Assembly (NCBI RefSeq): GCF_003403015.1
Contig: NZ_QURL01000003.1
Location: 1-64,000 of the forward strand
DNA from: Fulvimarina endophytica
GTDB taxonomy: Bacteria; Pseudomonadota; Alphaproteobacteria; Rhizobiales; Rhizobiaceae
DNA length: 64,000 bases
Direction: 5' to 3'
Numbering within the stretch: the first letter of the stretch is position 1; each line of letters begins with the position of its first letter. The notes below the pieces were generated by a model. That model was not told the origin of the DNA, searched no databases, and saw only the letters and a list, made by a program, of their open reading frames with translations. This document shows, piece after piece, positions 18,019 through 27,720 of this stretch. The position numbers were made by a program, and so were the translations under genes.

Positions 18019-19287
18019 TTAGAAGACGAGGCGGATATCGGCCGTGTGCAGCTTGTTGATCAGCTGTTCCATGCCGTTCTTCAGATCGGAGGATTCGCTG
18101 GCGACGTAATGCAGGCCCGGCGACGCGCAGTTATTCAGGGTCGGGCTGATGTCCTTATAATAGGCCTGGACCCGGTTCCGGAAGTGGTTCTGATAGTCGT
18201 AGAACTCCAGATACTTGATCTCCAGAACCGCCAGATCGATCGTCTTCTGCTTGATCTGCCGGCAAGAGAGGGTGTCGATCGTTCCCAGTGCGATCTGCGA
18301 CCAGGCATTCGCCGACTCGTCGCGCACACCGTCCGTCGTGAAGATCGCGACCTTCAGCGGATCGTCCACGCTGTCGCCGGTGCCCTGACTGCCGAGGAAG
18401 GACGAAAACTCGCTGAGGGCCTGATTTACATTGGTGTGCTTGCTGTAGATTCCGGGATTGCCGATCAGCTTCTTGGCCACGGCCGCGTCCGTGGTCGGCG
18501 GCGTCGCGATCTTGGAGGTCTCGCTGAAGAAGGTCAGGGCGACCCGGGTCTTCACCAGGGAATTGGGGTCTGAATTGCTCTCCAGAATCCCGTCGACGGC
18601 CGAACGCAGCGCGTCGTTGAGGACGTCGATCCTCAGGACCGCCTTGCCGGATCCCGCCCGCTGGTTCATCTCGTAATAGGACAGGGGCGAGAAGTCGGTG
18701 ATGGGCTCGTGACAGGCGAAGAAGCAGGTCTCCCGGCCCTTCGTACCCTTCAGCGTCGTCTTCAGAAGCTTCAGGCGATCGGCCTCGGTGGCGGCGATGT
18801 TCATGGATTCCGAGACGTCGACGAGGAAGTAGAAATCGACATATTTCCGCTTGGCGATCTGCGCGACCGCGCGAACCTCGTAATCCAGGCGGTCGATCCC
18901 GATGAGTTTCAGGAAGATCGTGGGTATGCCCGACTTGACCTCGACCGAGACCTGGGAATCGTCGTTGATCAGCTGGCTGTCGATCTGAGCATTCGAGGCG
19001 AGTTGCGGATCGTTGAGGCGAAGCAGCTTCTCGGCATAGGCGGCGAGCGAGGTGCCCGCTCCCGAGCCCCCACCCTGGACCTGACGATCGGACTGCTGCT
19101 TGGCCGCGGCGAGACTTGCCTGGTCGGCCGCCATCTGCGTGTTCGTCTTGTGCTGGTACATGGCGCCGAAATCGTATGCCCCGCCGACCGCCGCCACCAG
19201 GAGCGGCATGGTCAGGGTCGTCATGACGGCGACGTTTCCATGCTTCGAACGGGCAAGCCGCCGAGCCAAGTTCTTCAATCGGGTCAT
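18019..19287 (-). CDS. TadE/TadG-like pseudopilin with von Willebrand factor A domain
   Basis: A 422-residue envelope protein. The N-terminus has the TadE/TadG class signal-anchor (KHGNVAVMTTLTMPLLVAAVGGAYDFG, residues 16-41). A large periplasmic part holds a vWA domain from about 148 with a MIDAS motif D-V-S-E-S (Asp157, Ser159, Ser161) and a later TTDG. Family members belong to Tad/Flp pilus systems and are thought to aid surface attachment. No other tad genes are in the window. The start is taken at ATG 19287 from the family's usual spacing; an upstream GTG (19320) and ATG (19311) are possible. Transcription ends at repeat copy 2. Confidence 0.85.
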   Translation of the reverse strand: MTRLKNLARRLARSKHGNVAVMTTLTMPLLVAAVGGAYDFGAMYQHKTNTQMAADQASLAAAKQQSDRQVQGGGSGAGTSLAAYAEKLLRLNDPQLASNAQIDSQLINDDSQVSVEVKSGIPTIFLKLIGIDRLDYEVRAVAQIAKRKYVDFYFLVDVSESMNIAATEADRLKLLKTTLKGTKGRETCFFACHEPITDFSPLSYYEMNQRAGSGKAVLRIDVLNDALRSAVDGILESNSDPNSLVKTRVALTFFSETSKIATPPTTDAAVAKKLIGNPGIYSKHTNVNQALSEFSSFLGSQGTGDSVDDPLKVAIFTTDGVRDESANAWSQIALGTIDTLSCRQIKQKTIDLAVLEIKYLEFYDYQNHFRNRVQAYYKDISPTLNNCASPGLHYVASESSDLKNGMEQLINKLHTADIRLVF

Positions 19288-19561
19288 CACGACAGACCAT
19301 CCAGCAGACATCAAGATCACGCCATGATGACCGCCTTCTCTTAAGGAACCCGTACCGCAAAGGGCCGAATTGCCGGAATGGAACAGCTTTGAATCGGAAG
19401 TCTTCCTTTAGGGAATGTTTTACGCGGTCCATGGAATGCCCGGTTCCTAGCCTTCCGCGCGCGTCGGGTCCGGGCGGCCGGCCGGGAGGTCGACAGGCGT
19501 CGCCCGCCCGGCCGCAATGGCGGACGGGCGGGCTTTGCGCAGGATCGGGACGAGAGGGTGC

Positions 19562-20917
19562 CTAGCTCGCGAATCGCTTCGCGCTCGGCATGGTGCGCAT
19601 CAGGATGACGTAGGAGAGCCCGGCCGGCACCAGGCTCGCATACCAGGACACCCCCGAGAAGATCAGCGCGACCACGACGCCGATCGCCATCGCGATCACC
19701 GCCGCCCAGTTGACGCCCCTGTAGGGCCCGTTCTCGTCATAGAGCTTTTCGAGGTCGAGCGTCTGGCGACGCAGCACGAAGTAGTCGACGACGAGGATCG
19801 CGAAGATCGGCCCGAGAAAGGCCGAATAGGTCTGGATGAAGAGATTGAGCCCGGCCGCCGATTCGTCCTTCACCAGTTCCCAGGGAAAGGTCGCGAAGGC
19901 GAGAAGGCCGACGAGCACCGCCGAGGTGCGGAACTTCAGCTTGAAGACGTCCATCAGCGCATAGGCCGGCGGCACCACATTGTTGAGGATGTTGGTGGTC
20001 ACCTGGGCGAATGCGATGAAGAGCAGGGTGACGACGAGGAGCAGCTTGTTGTCGACGGCGCTCGAGAACACCCGGATCGGATCGACCTCGCCGGTCGCGC
20101 CCGAGACCATCAGGCCGATCATGCCCATGAACAGCGTCGCCGGCAGGATCGAATTGGCATAGATCGTCACCTGGCCGAGGGGCCCGACATTTCTGCGAAG
20201 CTCGCGCGAATAGTCCGACACGTTCAGCATCATGGTGCTGTAGATGCCGAGGAACAGCATGGTCGCGCCCCAGAACGGCGCGCCCCAGGTGCCCTCCACG
20301 TTCACGAGATTGGTCGAGATCTCGTCGCCATATTTCCCGATGACGCTGAAGAACATGTAGACCAGCGAGAAGATGATGAAGACGGAGCCGATGTTCTCGA
20401 GCCACTTGATGCCGTGGAAGCCGAGCACCGACAGGCCGATCTGCAGCGCCTGGAAGCCGACGAAGAAGACGACCATGTTGTCGTAGCCGAACAGGGTCGC
20501 CGAGACGAGGTTGAGCGCGCCGGCGCCGATCCAGCTCTGGAAGCCGAACCAGACGATCGCCGGCACCGAGCGCACCAGCGCCGGAATGCGGCTGCCCGTG
20601 AAGCCGAAGGCCGAGCGGGCCTGCACCATGAACGGAATGCCGTATTTGTGGCCGGCCTGTCCGTTGATCATCAGCGCGATGCCGATGACGATGCAGCCGA
20701 TGGCGATGGCGAGGACCACCTGAAGAAGGTTCAGGGTGCCGACGAGGCCGGAGCCCACGGTGAACGTCCCGATCGAGACGCAGCCGCCCAGCCAGGCGAA
20801 GAGATAGGACCACGGCCCCATGATCCGCGTCGTCTGCGGCGCAAGGCTCTCCTCCCCGATCGCCTTCTGGTCCAGTGTGTCGACGCTCGAAGCGCCGGTG
20901 GTGTAGGTCGTGCTCAT
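19562..20917 (-). CDS. NCS1 family permease (hydantoin/allantoin/nucleobase type)
   Basis: A 451-residue, twelve-helix permease of the nucleobase-cation-symport-1 family. The N-terminal WSYLFAWLGGCVSIGTFTVG block, the GHKYGIPFMVQARSAFGFTG loop near 100-120 and the DYFVLRR motif near 385 are diagnostic (as in Mhp1, PucI and CodB). The start ATG 20917 has a GGAGGAGA ribosome site. The hydantoin-racemase gene lies immediately upstream on the same strand (40 bp between), so the two are probably an operon for uptake and use of a cyclic ureide such as a hydantoin or allantoin. Substrate is inferred from context. Confidence 0.92.
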   Translation of the reverse strand: MSTTYTTGASSVDTLDQKAIGEESLAPQTTRIMGPWSYLFAWLGGCVSIGTFTVGSGLVGTLNLLQVVLAIAIGCIVIGIALMINGQAGHKYGIPFMVQARSAFGFTGSRIPALVRSVPAIVWFGFQSWIGAGALNLVSATLFGYDNMVVFFVGFQALQIGLSVLGFHGIKWLENIGSVFIIFSLVYMFFSVIGKYGDEISTNLVNVEGTWGAPFWGATMLFLGIYSTMMLNVSDYSRELRRNVGPLGQVTIYANSILPATLFMGMIGLMVSGATGEVDPIRVFSSAVDNKLLLVVTLLFIAFAQVTTNILNNVVPPAYALMDVFKLKFRTSAVLVGLLAFATFPWELVKDESAAGLNLFIQTYSAFLGPIFAILVVDYFVLRRQTLDLEKLYDENGPYRGVNWAAVIAMAIGVVVALIFSGVSWYASLVPAGLSYVILMRTMPSAKRFAS

Positions 20918-20957
20918 TCTTGACGGTCTCCTCCCCGTTTCGATCACGCGATGTCTG

Positions 20958-21656
20958 TCATGCGATGGGCGGCGCATAGGCGCCGACCTTGCTCGTCTTC
21001 AGGCCGCAGGCGACAAGCGCCTCGACCATGCGAGTGGCCACCGTTACCCCGTCGATCACCGGAACGCCGGTCTCCTCGGTCAGCCATTCGGTGAGATCGG
21101 CCATCCCCGCGCAGCCGAGCACCACCGCCTCGCAGCGGTCCTCCTCGACGGCCCGCAGGATCTCCGCCCGCACCTTCTCGCGCGCCCCCGAGCCCTCTTC
21201 CTCCAGGGCAAGCACCGGGATCGCGGCCGAGCGCACCCGGCGCAGCCGGTGCGACAGGCCGTAGCCATGGACGAGATGCTCGATCACCGGCACCGAGCGC
21301 GGAAGCGTGGTGACGACCGAGAACGAGGTGGAGAGCATGCTCGCCGCCTTCACGGCCGCCTCGCAGATGCCGAGGACGGGACCGGAAAACACCTCGCGGC
21401 AGGCCCCGATGCCCGGATCGTCGAAACAGGCGACGACGACGCCGTCGAGCCCTTCCGCCTCGGCTTGCCTCAGTCGCGCGATCAGCCCGGGCACCGACAT
21501 CGCCTCGTCGTGATGGCCCTGGATGCTCGGCGGGGCCGGCGGCGTGCCCGTGGCCGCGACGATCTCGGTGCCGGGGCTCGCGACCGTCCGCGCGCTCGCC
21601 ACGATCTTGTCCGTCATCGACCGGGTCGCGTTCGGATTCATCACCAGAATTCTCAT
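20958..21656 (-). CDS. Aspartate/glutamate/hydantoin racemase family protein
   Basis: A 232-residue racemase of the hydantoin/allantoin-racemase branch. The N-terminus MRILVMNPNATRSMTD carries the family N-P-N/N-T motif. The two catalytic cysteines are Cys77 (VVACFDDPG) and Cys182 (LGCAGMADL). It would epimerise a 5-substituted hydantoin or allantoin so that stereospecific hydrolases can act. ATG 21656 has a GGGAGG ribosome site. It is first in a two-gene operon with the NCS1 permease and divergent from the GntR gene; the palindrome at 21680 sits 24 bases before its start, so it is probably repressed by that regulator. Confidence 0.92.
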   Translation of the reverse strand: MRILVMNPNATRSMTDKIVASARTVASPGTEIVAATGTPPAPPSIQGHHDEAMSVPGLIARLRQAEAEGLDGVVVACFDDPGIGACREVFSGPVLGICEAAVKAASMLSTSFSVVTTLPRSVPVIEHLVHGYGLSHRLRRVRSAAIPVLALEEEGSGAREKVRAEILRAVEEDRCEAVVLGCAGMADLTEWLTEETGVPVIDGVTVATRMVEALVACGLKTSKVGAYAPPIA

Positions 21657-21679
21657 GGGTCCTCCCTTGTCGCCATTTA

Positions 21680-21691
21680 TTGTCGACAATC
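21680..21691. promoter_or_regulatory. GntR (FCD-type) operator in the racemase/GntR divergent region
   Basis: ATTGTCGACAAT is a perfect 12-bp palindrome. It matches the core of FadR-subfamily operators (TTGTnnACAA) and lies just upstream of the racemase start and 74 bases from the GntR ATG. Binding by the neighbouring regulator is inferred. Confidence 0.75.
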
Positions 21692-21764
21692 ACTGTTAAC
21701 ACGTTGCGAGGCGTCTGTCAGCAGGCAGTTGCAGCCGGTGGGAACGAGCGTTAAGGCTCCCCCC

Positions 21765-22484
21765 ATGAACCCGATCACGCCTGCCGATCAGACAGTTGCC
21801 GAACCGCGCGCGCCGGAGGAGACGATCACCGCGTCGATTCTCTCGGCCGTCGCCGAGCATCGCCTGCCGGCGGGCACCAAGCTCGGGGAACAGGCGCTGA
21901 GCGATCTGTTCTCCTGCCATCGCTCCAATGTGCGCCGGGCGCTGACGAGCCTTGCGGCCCAGCACGTGATCGAGATCAGGCCCCATCGCGGCGCCTTCGT
22001 CGCCACCCCTTCGCCGCGCGAGGCGCGGGAGGTGTTCGAGGCGCGCCGCACCGTCGAGCGCACCCTGGCCCGCCTTGCGATCCCCCATGCGGGCGCGGCG
22101 GACATTGCGCAGATGCGCGCGATGATCGCCGAGGAGGCCGAGGCGCGGGCCGGCGGCGACAAGCCGGCCGAGCTGCGCCTGTCGCGCGCCTTCCACATGA
22201 AGATCGCCGAGATCGCGGGCAATGGCGTGCTCGGCCAGTTCCTCGCCGAACTCACCCTGCGGACCACCCTCATCCTCGGCCTCTATGGCGACGCCTCGGC
22301 CTCCTCCTGCGCGAGGGACGATCACGGCCCGATCGTCGATGCCCTGGAAGCGGGCGAGGAGGCTCGCCTCGTCGCCCTCGTCGACGAGCATCTGGCCCAT
22401 CTGGAGGCAGGGCTCGATTTCGAGCGCGGCGCAAGCCGGCCGATGACGCTCGCCGAACAGCTCTCCCCCGGCACGGGCATCTGA
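21765..22484 (+). CDS. GntR family (FadR/FCD) transcriptional regulator
   Basis: A 239-residue regulator. The N-terminal winged helix-turn-helix (about 18-85) includes LSDLFSCHRSNVRRALTSLAAQHVIEIRPHRGAFVA. The C-terminal FCD all-helical effector domain (about 90-225) has the metal-ligand pattern R.....H in EARRTVE, FHMKIAE, and the later DDHGPIVDALEAGEEARLVALVDEHL. Such regulators of permease/racemase operons usually sense a pathway metabolite. ATG 21765 gives the standard start. It is divergent from the racemase-permease operon, with a fitting operator between. Confidence 0.93.
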   Translation: MNPITPADQTVAEPRAPEETITASILSAVAEHRLPAGTKLGEQALSDLFSCHRSNVRRALTSLAAQHVIEIRPHRGAFVATPSPREAREVFEARRTVERTLARLAIPHAGAADIAQMRAMIAEEAEARAGGDKPAELRLSRAFHMKIAEIAGNGVLGQFLAELTLRTTLILGLYGDASASSCARDDHGPIVDALEAGEEARLVALVDEHLAHLEAGLDFERGASRPMTLAEQLSPGTGI

Positions 22485-22767
22485 TCCCCGCCATTCGGGC
22501 GTCGCAAGCCGAAGGTGACGCCTCGTGGCGGTCAGCGATCAGGTCACGAGCGAAGACTTCCGGTTGCAGATCGCCCGCTTGCCGCCACGAAATCGCCTCC
22601 AAGACCTGTCAGGTCGGCGCCACCCCCAAGGTCCCCCGACCCGCCCCATCGCCCCGTCCGGACGCGATGTCGCGGGCATTTGAACGACCCGGTTCAGCGA
22701 AGATTCATCGGTGCATGGGCCTTATGGGGCAGAACGGATTTCAACGGCCTCTTTCGGATCCCGTGAC

Positions 22768-24888
22768 ATGACCTCGGACGCTCGCGACACCCTCCTGCAC
22801 GTCTCCGGTTGCGGCTGCGCGGCCTGCTCGATGGACATCGATCGCAGGGTCATGGCCGATCCCTCCGGCGTCACCGGCACCGCGGGCGCCCGGGTCGTCG
22901 CCAGCCTCGACGAGATGGCCGACTATCTGCGCGTCGGCTATTGGGGCAATTCCGGCATCCGCCACAATCTCGGCGCCACCGGCAACGATCCGAACAACGG
23001 GGTTCTCCACTACAACCTCTCGGGCACCGGCGGGGCCCTCGCCTATAGCGGCGTCAACGATGCGGACGGGGTGAGCGCTGCGCGCGCCGAACTGATCCGC
23101 GACGCCTTCGACGTCTATTCCGCCGTCCTCGGCATCCGCTTCGTGGAGACGACGAGCACCGATGCCGGCCTCGTCGACTTCTTCTTCACCGACAATGCCA
23201 GCGGCGCCTATGCCGGCTCGGTGCGCTACGGCGACGGCTCGATCTACTATTCCTACGTCAACGTCGCCGCGAGCTGGTCGGGCGCAACCTCGACCTATGA
23301 CGACTACACCCTGCAGACGATCTTCCACGAGATCGGCCATGCGCTCGGCCTCGGCCATCAGGGCAACTACAACGGCAGCGGCGGCTATTCGACCTCGGCC
23401 CAGTTCCAGAACGACAGCTGGCAGGCGACCATGATGTCGTATTTCTCGCAGAGCGAGAATACGGAGGTCGCGGCGAGCTATGCGCTCCTCCAGACGCCGA
23501 TGGCGGTCGACTGGATCGCCCTCGACGACATCTACGGCCGGTACGGCTACGGCACCGCCAACGCCTTTACCGGCGACACCGTCTACGGCTTCAACACCAC
23601 GATCTCGGCCGAAGAGAGCCGCATCTGGAACGCCTATGCCACCTATGCCGGCCGCACCGCCTCGACCATCGTCGATGCGGGCGGCATCGACACGGTGGAT
23701 TTCAGCGGTTACCGGGCCGACCAGCGCATCGATCTCACGGTGCAGACGGGCGGCCAGACCTCGCAGAACGCCTCCAATATCGGCGGCCGGATCGGCAATC
23801 TCACCCTTGCGGTCGGCACCGTCATCGAGAACGCGATCGGCGGGGCGGGCAACGACATCCTCATCGGCAACGGTGCGGACAACCGGCTGGTCGGCAACGG
23901 GGGCAACGACGTCTTCTACGGACGGGGCGGCAACGATGTCTTCGACGGCGGCGCGGGCTTCGACCAGGTCGTCTACGACATCGCCTTCTCCGCCTTCTCC
24001 TTCCGCCTCCTCGAAGGCGCTATCGAGGTGGTGGGCGAGGCGGTGGGCGAGGGGATCGACCGGGTCCTCGACACGATCGAGAGCATCCGCTTCTCCGACA
24101 TCGCCTACGGCTTTTCCGACCTCGTCGCCATGATCGGCTCGGCCGGGACGACCGGCGGCTCGTCCGGCGGGACGGGGGGAGCCGGGACGGTGACGCCCAC
24201 GCCTGCGCCCACGACACAGCCGGCGGTAACGCCCACCGTGAACCCGGCCCCCACGCCGGCTCCGACGCCCGCGCCCGCACCAGCACCGACACCGGCGCCC
24301 ACACCGGTCGCACCGCCGCCGACGCCGGACACCACCCCGAAGTTCAAGGTCGTCGTCGACGGAACCGAACGGGTCGTTCCCGCGTCGGCCTATACCGGCC
24401 CGGTCGCCGGCATCGACTGGCAGCATCTGGGATCGGGCGCCGCGCGCGAGGAGATCTTCGGAACCGGCCAGGCGGACTTCATCAACGGTCTGGCCGGCGA
24501 CGACGTGATCTTCGGCGGCAAGGGCAACGACATCCTCGATGCCGGCGTCGGCTCGGGCTTTCTGGGCGGCGAGGAGGGCATCGACACCTTCTTCGTCGAT
24601 GCGCGCGGCGGTCAGGTCGCCTGGTCGACGATCACCGATTTCATCCCGGGCTCCGAACAGGTCACGATCTGGGGCTTCAGGCCCGGCATCTCGCGGATCT
24701 TCTGGGAGAACAGGGCCGGCGCGGCCGGATACGAAGGGGCGACCGTCTTCATCGATATCGACGGCTCGTCCCAGAGCGACCGCTCGGGCGTCGACGTCGC
24801 CGTCACCTTCACCGGCCATTCCGTCGGCAGCCTCGGCCCGAGCTTCGAGCTGGACGGCCTTCTCTGGTTCCGCCCGGGCATATCCTGA
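22768..24888 (+). CDS. Serralysin-like (M10) zinc metalloprotease with split RTX repeats
   Basis: A 706-residue secreted-type metalloprotease. The zinc motif HEIGHALGLGH is at 187-197 and the Met-turn MMSY at 222-225, defining the serralysin clan. RTX calcium-binding nonapeptides follow at about 358-397. A Pro/Thr/Ala low-complexity linker (about 480-545) separates this from a second short RTX set at about 585-620 and a C-terminal region of F-x-D/ITDF type. There is no N-terminal signal peptide, consistent with type I (ABC) secretion using the C-terminus, but no ABC/MFP exporter genes are nearby. The N-terminus contains a small Cys cluster (GCGCAAC, 14-20). ATG 22768 was chosen because no family match lies upstream. 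Confidence 0.92.
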   Translation: MTSDARDTLLHVSGCGCAACSMDIDRRVMADPSGVTGTAGARVVASLDEMADYLRVGYWGNSGIRHNLGATGNDPNNGVLHYNLSGTGGALAYSGVNDADGVSAARAELIRDAFDVYSAVLGIRFVETTSTDAGLVDFFFTDNASGAYAGSVRYGDGSIYYSYVNVAASWSGATSTYDDYTLQTIFHEIGHALGLGHQGNYNGSGGYSTSAQFQNDSWQATMMSYFSQSENTEVAASYALLQTPMAVDWIALDDIYGRYGYGTANAFTGDTVYGFNTTISAEESRIWNAYATYAGRTASTIVDAGGIDTVDFSGYRADQRIDLTVQTGGQTSQNASNIGGRIGNLTLAVGTVIENAIGGAGNDILIGNGADNRLVGNGGNDVFYGRGGNDVFDGGAGFDQVVYDIAFSAFSFRLLEGAIEVVGEAVGEGIDRVLDTIESIRFSDIAYGFSDLVAMIGSAGTTGGSSGGTGGAGTVTPTPAPTTQPAVTPTVNPAPTPAPTPAPAPAPTPAPTPVAPPPTPDTTPKFKVVVDGTERVVPASAYTGPVAGIDWQHLGSGAAREEIFGTGQADFINGLAGDDVIFGGKGNDILDAGVGSGFLGGEEGIDTFFVDARGGQVAWSTITDFIPGSEQVTIWGFRPGISRIFWENRAGAAGYEGATVFIDIDGSSQSDRSGVDVAVTFTGHSVGSLGPSFELDGLLWFRPGIS

Positions 24889-24914
24889 GCGCCCCCGTCA
24901 CGCACCGGTGACAC

Positions 24915-24933
24915 GGCCCGCGTGAGGCGGGCC
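24915..24933 (+). terminator. Hairpin terminator after the metalloprotease
   Basis: A 7-bp GC stem, GGCCCGC with GCGGGCC, and a GTGAG loop, 26 bases after the stop codon. It is followed by a short pyrimidine-rich stretch. Confidence 0.6.
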
Positions 24934-25082
24934 TCAAGCCTCCTTCATGCGTATGGGCCGCGATCGTCGGGACCGCCGGCCTTGGTAAGCGTGGACGGAA
25001 CGACGAAGGGCCGGCGCCATGGCCGACCCTCGCCTTTGTTCGGATCTCGTTCCGCCTGCCCTCGACAAGGGGGCTCGCGGGC

Positions 25083-27371
25083 TCAGAACTCTTCCCAGCT
25101 GTCCTCGGCGGGGGCCGGCTCGGGCTTGCGCGCGGCCCCGCCCGCGCCGGTGGTCCGCATCTGGGTCACGGGCGCAGGCGTCCGCTTTTTCGGTGCGGCG
25201 CGGGTCTGCGTGGCGGCCCTCACCGTCTGCCCGGTGCGGAATCTTGCCATCGCGGCGGCCAGCGCGTCGGTTTCCTCGGCCAGCGTATGGGCGGCGGCCG
25301 TCGACTGTTCCACCATCGCCGCGTTCTGCTGGGTGACCTTGTCCATCTGGTCGGCCGCGCCCGAAACCTCGCGCAGGCTCACCGCCTGTTCGCGCGCGGA
25401 CGCGGCGATCTTCGTGACGACCTCGCTCATCGAGGCGACCTCGGAGACGATCTCCTCCAGCGAGGTGCCGGAGGCGACGACGAGCCCGACGCCCTCCTCC
25501 ACCTTTTCGCGCGAGGTCGAGATCAGCGCCTTGACCTCCCTCGCGGCCTCGGCCGAGCGCTGGGCGAGACCGCGCACCTCCTGGGCGACGACGGCGAAGC
25601 CCTTGCCGGATTCGCCCGCTCGCGCCGCCTCGACACCGGCATTGAGCGCCAGAAGATTGGTCTGGAAGGCGATCTCGTCGATCACGGAGATGACCTGGTT
25701 GATCTGGCCGGAGGAGGCTTCGATCTCGCCCATCGCCTTGACGGCACGCTGGACGATCTCGCCGCCGCGCTCGGCCTTGCCGCGCGCGGACCCTGCCGCC
25801 CTCCGGGCATCGTTCGCCCCGTTGGCGGTCTCGTTCACCGCGCCCGTCACCTCGCTCAGGGCCGCCACCGTCTCCTCGAGATTGGCCGCCTGCTGCTCGG
25901 TGCGCTGGGCCAGATCGCTGGAGGCCGTCGAGATCTCGGCCAGCCCGTTGCGGATGCTCGCAACGCTCGACAGAACCGTCCCGATCGCCTGTTCGAGTTC
26001 GGCGACCGTGCCGTTGAAGGTGCGCCGGATCGGCTCGAATTCCGGTGCGAGCCTGCCGTCCATGCGCACCGTGAGATCGCCGTCCGAGAGCTTCTCGAAG
26101 CCGTCCTCGACGGCCCGGACGAGGACGCGCAGGTCTTCCGCCTTGGAGTGCTCGATATCGCTCTGGCGCCGGCGCTCGCTCTCGACGCTCTCCTGCAGGC
26201 GCGCCTGTTCGGCCTTCGCCGCCTCGCCGCGCGAGAGATCGTGGCGGAACTGTTCGAGCGCGCCGGCGAGCGTTCCGAGTTCGTCGGAGCGCTCGGTGCC
26301 CTCGATCGCCTGCGCATAATTGCCGGCGCTCATGCGCTTCACGCCTTCCAGCGCGCGTGCGAGCGGCCGCCGGATGAGGGAGCGCGAGGCGAACTGGATG
26401 GCGAGGATGGCGGCGAGGAGAATGATCAGCCCGGCGAGCAGCGTCGTCTGGATCTTGTCCTGGACCGGCCCCGTGAACACCGCTTCGGGAACGTCCACGA
26501 CGGCCGCCCAGGTGGTGTTCATGCCGGGCGCGGTGAAGGGAAAGACGATGCGCGTATCGCCGTCGGCGAGCCCCTCGATCACCTGCGTCGCGCCGGTCTC
26601 GAGCGCCTGCCGCACCTCGGCCGCGCCGCCGTCGGCGTAATCGGTCATGATGCGGGCGGTCTCGGGATGGACCAGCCATTTGCCGTTATTGGCAAGCAGC
26701 ATCACCGTTCCGCCCTCGAAGGGCGCCATGGCGCCGAGGCGGTCCACCATCTGGTCGAGCTTGATGTCGACGCCTGCGAGCCCCACGATCTCACCGCCGA
26801 CGCGGACCGGAACCGAGACCGATGTGAGCAGCTCGTTCGTCGTCGACAGATAGGGCGAGGTGATGACAGGCTGACCCGATTTCAGGGGCGCGGCGTAGTA
26901 TTCTTCACCCGGCTTGATCGTCCAGGTCGACATGCCGACCTCTCCCGTTTCGGACTTCGTCCAGTACGGGGTGAAGATCCCTTCGGCATTGGCGGCCTCG
27001 AGACCGGGAAGCATCTCAGACAGTCGCCCGTCGACGAGGCCGCACATCCAGGCGCCGAAGATGGTGCCGAATTGCGGCGAGACGGTGCGGATCATGGAGA
27101 CGAGGCCGGCCCGGTCCGCCGCCCCGCTCTCCAGATAGCCCGAGATGCCACCGGCCAGCGCGCGGCCGGCCGAGGTCGCCTGGGTGATCTCGATCGAGAC
27201 GTCTTCCGCGACGATCTGGGCCTTGGCGGCAGCGAGCGCGAGGATCTCCGCTTCGGTCTGCGTCTTGGTCTGCCACAGATTGAAACCGGTATAGCCGACG
27301 AGGATCGCGCCGATGGCAATGCCCGTGGCGAGCACCATCTTGGTTGCGACCGAACCTGTCCGTTTTTTCAT
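25083..27371 (-). CDS. Methyl-accepting chemotaxis protein with dCache sensor
   Basis: A 762-residue membrane receptor. A first transmembrane helix lies at about 10-33. A periplasmic dCache-type sensor covers about 34-310 ([50 protein letters not shown]). A second helix is at about 315-337, then HAMP segments (about 338-390 and 430-480) and the MCP signalling domain with tip [23 protein letters not shown] near 580. It ends in the pentapeptide SWEEF after a Pro/Arg linker carrying the [14 protein letters not shown] box shared with the other two receptors. ATG 27371 has an AAGGTGG ribosome site; a GTG 9 bases upstream is an alternative. Confidence 0.94.
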   Translation of the reverse strand: MKKRTGSVATKMVLATGIAIGAILVGYTGFNLWQTKTQTEAEILALAAAKAQIVAEDVSIEITQATSAGRALAGGISGYLESGAADRAGLVSMIRTVSPQFGTIFGAWMCGLVDGRLSEMLPGLEAANAEGIFTPYWTKSETGEVGMSTWTIKPGEEYYAAPLKSGQPVITSPYLSTTNELLTSVSVPVRVGGEIVGLAGVDIKLDQMVDRLGAMAPFEGGTVMLLANNGKWLVHPETARIMTDYADGGAAEVRQALETGATQVIEGLADGDTRIVFPFTAPGMNTTWAAVVDVPEAVFTGPVQDKIQTTLLAGLIILLAAILAIQFASRSLIRRPLARALEGVKRMSAGNYAQAIEGTERSDELGTLAGALEQFRHDLSRGEAAKAEQARLQESVESERRRQSDIEHSKAEDLRVLVRAVEDGFEKLSDGDLTVRMDGRLAPEFEPIRRTFNGTVAELEQAIGTVLSSVASIRNGLAEISTASSDLAQRTEQQAANLEETVAALSEVTGAVNETANGANDARRAAGSARGKAERGGEIVQRAVKAMGEIEASSGQINQVISVIDEIAFQTNLLALNAGVEAARAGESGKGFAVVAQEVRGLAQRSAEAAREVKALISTSREKVEEGVGLVVASGTSLEEIVSEVASMSEVVTKIAASAREQAVSLREVSGAADQMDKVTQQNAAMVEQSTAAAHTLAEETDALAAAMARFRTGQTVRAATQTRAAPKKRTPAPVTQMRTTGAGGAARKPEPAPAEDSWEEF

Positions 27372-27720
27372 AAGGCCCACCTTCAGAAAGTGGCCGGACT
27401 CGACCAGAACATCGTTAACAATTGCGGAAGAATCTGGTTTTTCGCGGTTTTCGATCAGGTTTCCTTAAAATTGCGGCGGGGATCGCGGGCGGACTGGGCT
27501 GGAAGGCGGGCCGGCCTCGTTTTACGCGCACGATCGTCTGCGCCCCGGGCCCGAGCCGGGCGCACGCCCTCCCGCCTGCGACGGCGCTGATGAAAAAAGA
27601 GGCTTTTTGCATCAGCCGGACTGATCAAGTCGCGTCTATGTAAGCCGTCCTGCCTGTCCACTTCCCCCCACAACGGTCCGCCTCTCTGGACCGTATTGAA
27701 GTTGAAGGGAAAAAACAGAC
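27372..27720. other. Divergent promoter region, no gene
   Basis: About 350 bases between the divergent dCache receptor and the PhnA-like gene. It is more AT-rich than its surroundings (around 27420-27470 and 27580-27610), so both promoters should lie here. No RNA or gene is recognisable. Confidence 0.5.

Noticed and set aside
24180..24330. Repetitive PTPAP-type sequence that could be taken for a CRISPR or tandem repeat array
   Set aside because: It is an in-frame Pro/Thr/Ala linker of the metalloprotease, with no spacer structure.
22741..24819. A 692-codon open frame on the minus strand opposite the metalloprotease
   Set aside because: It is a shadow of the high-GC serralysin gene; the plus-strand frame has a complete zinc site, RTX repeats and a sensible start.
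25287..27590. A 767-codon open frame on the plus strand opposite the dCache chemoreceptor
   Set aside because: A high-GC antisense shadow. The minus-strand frame has receptor domains and a ribosome site.
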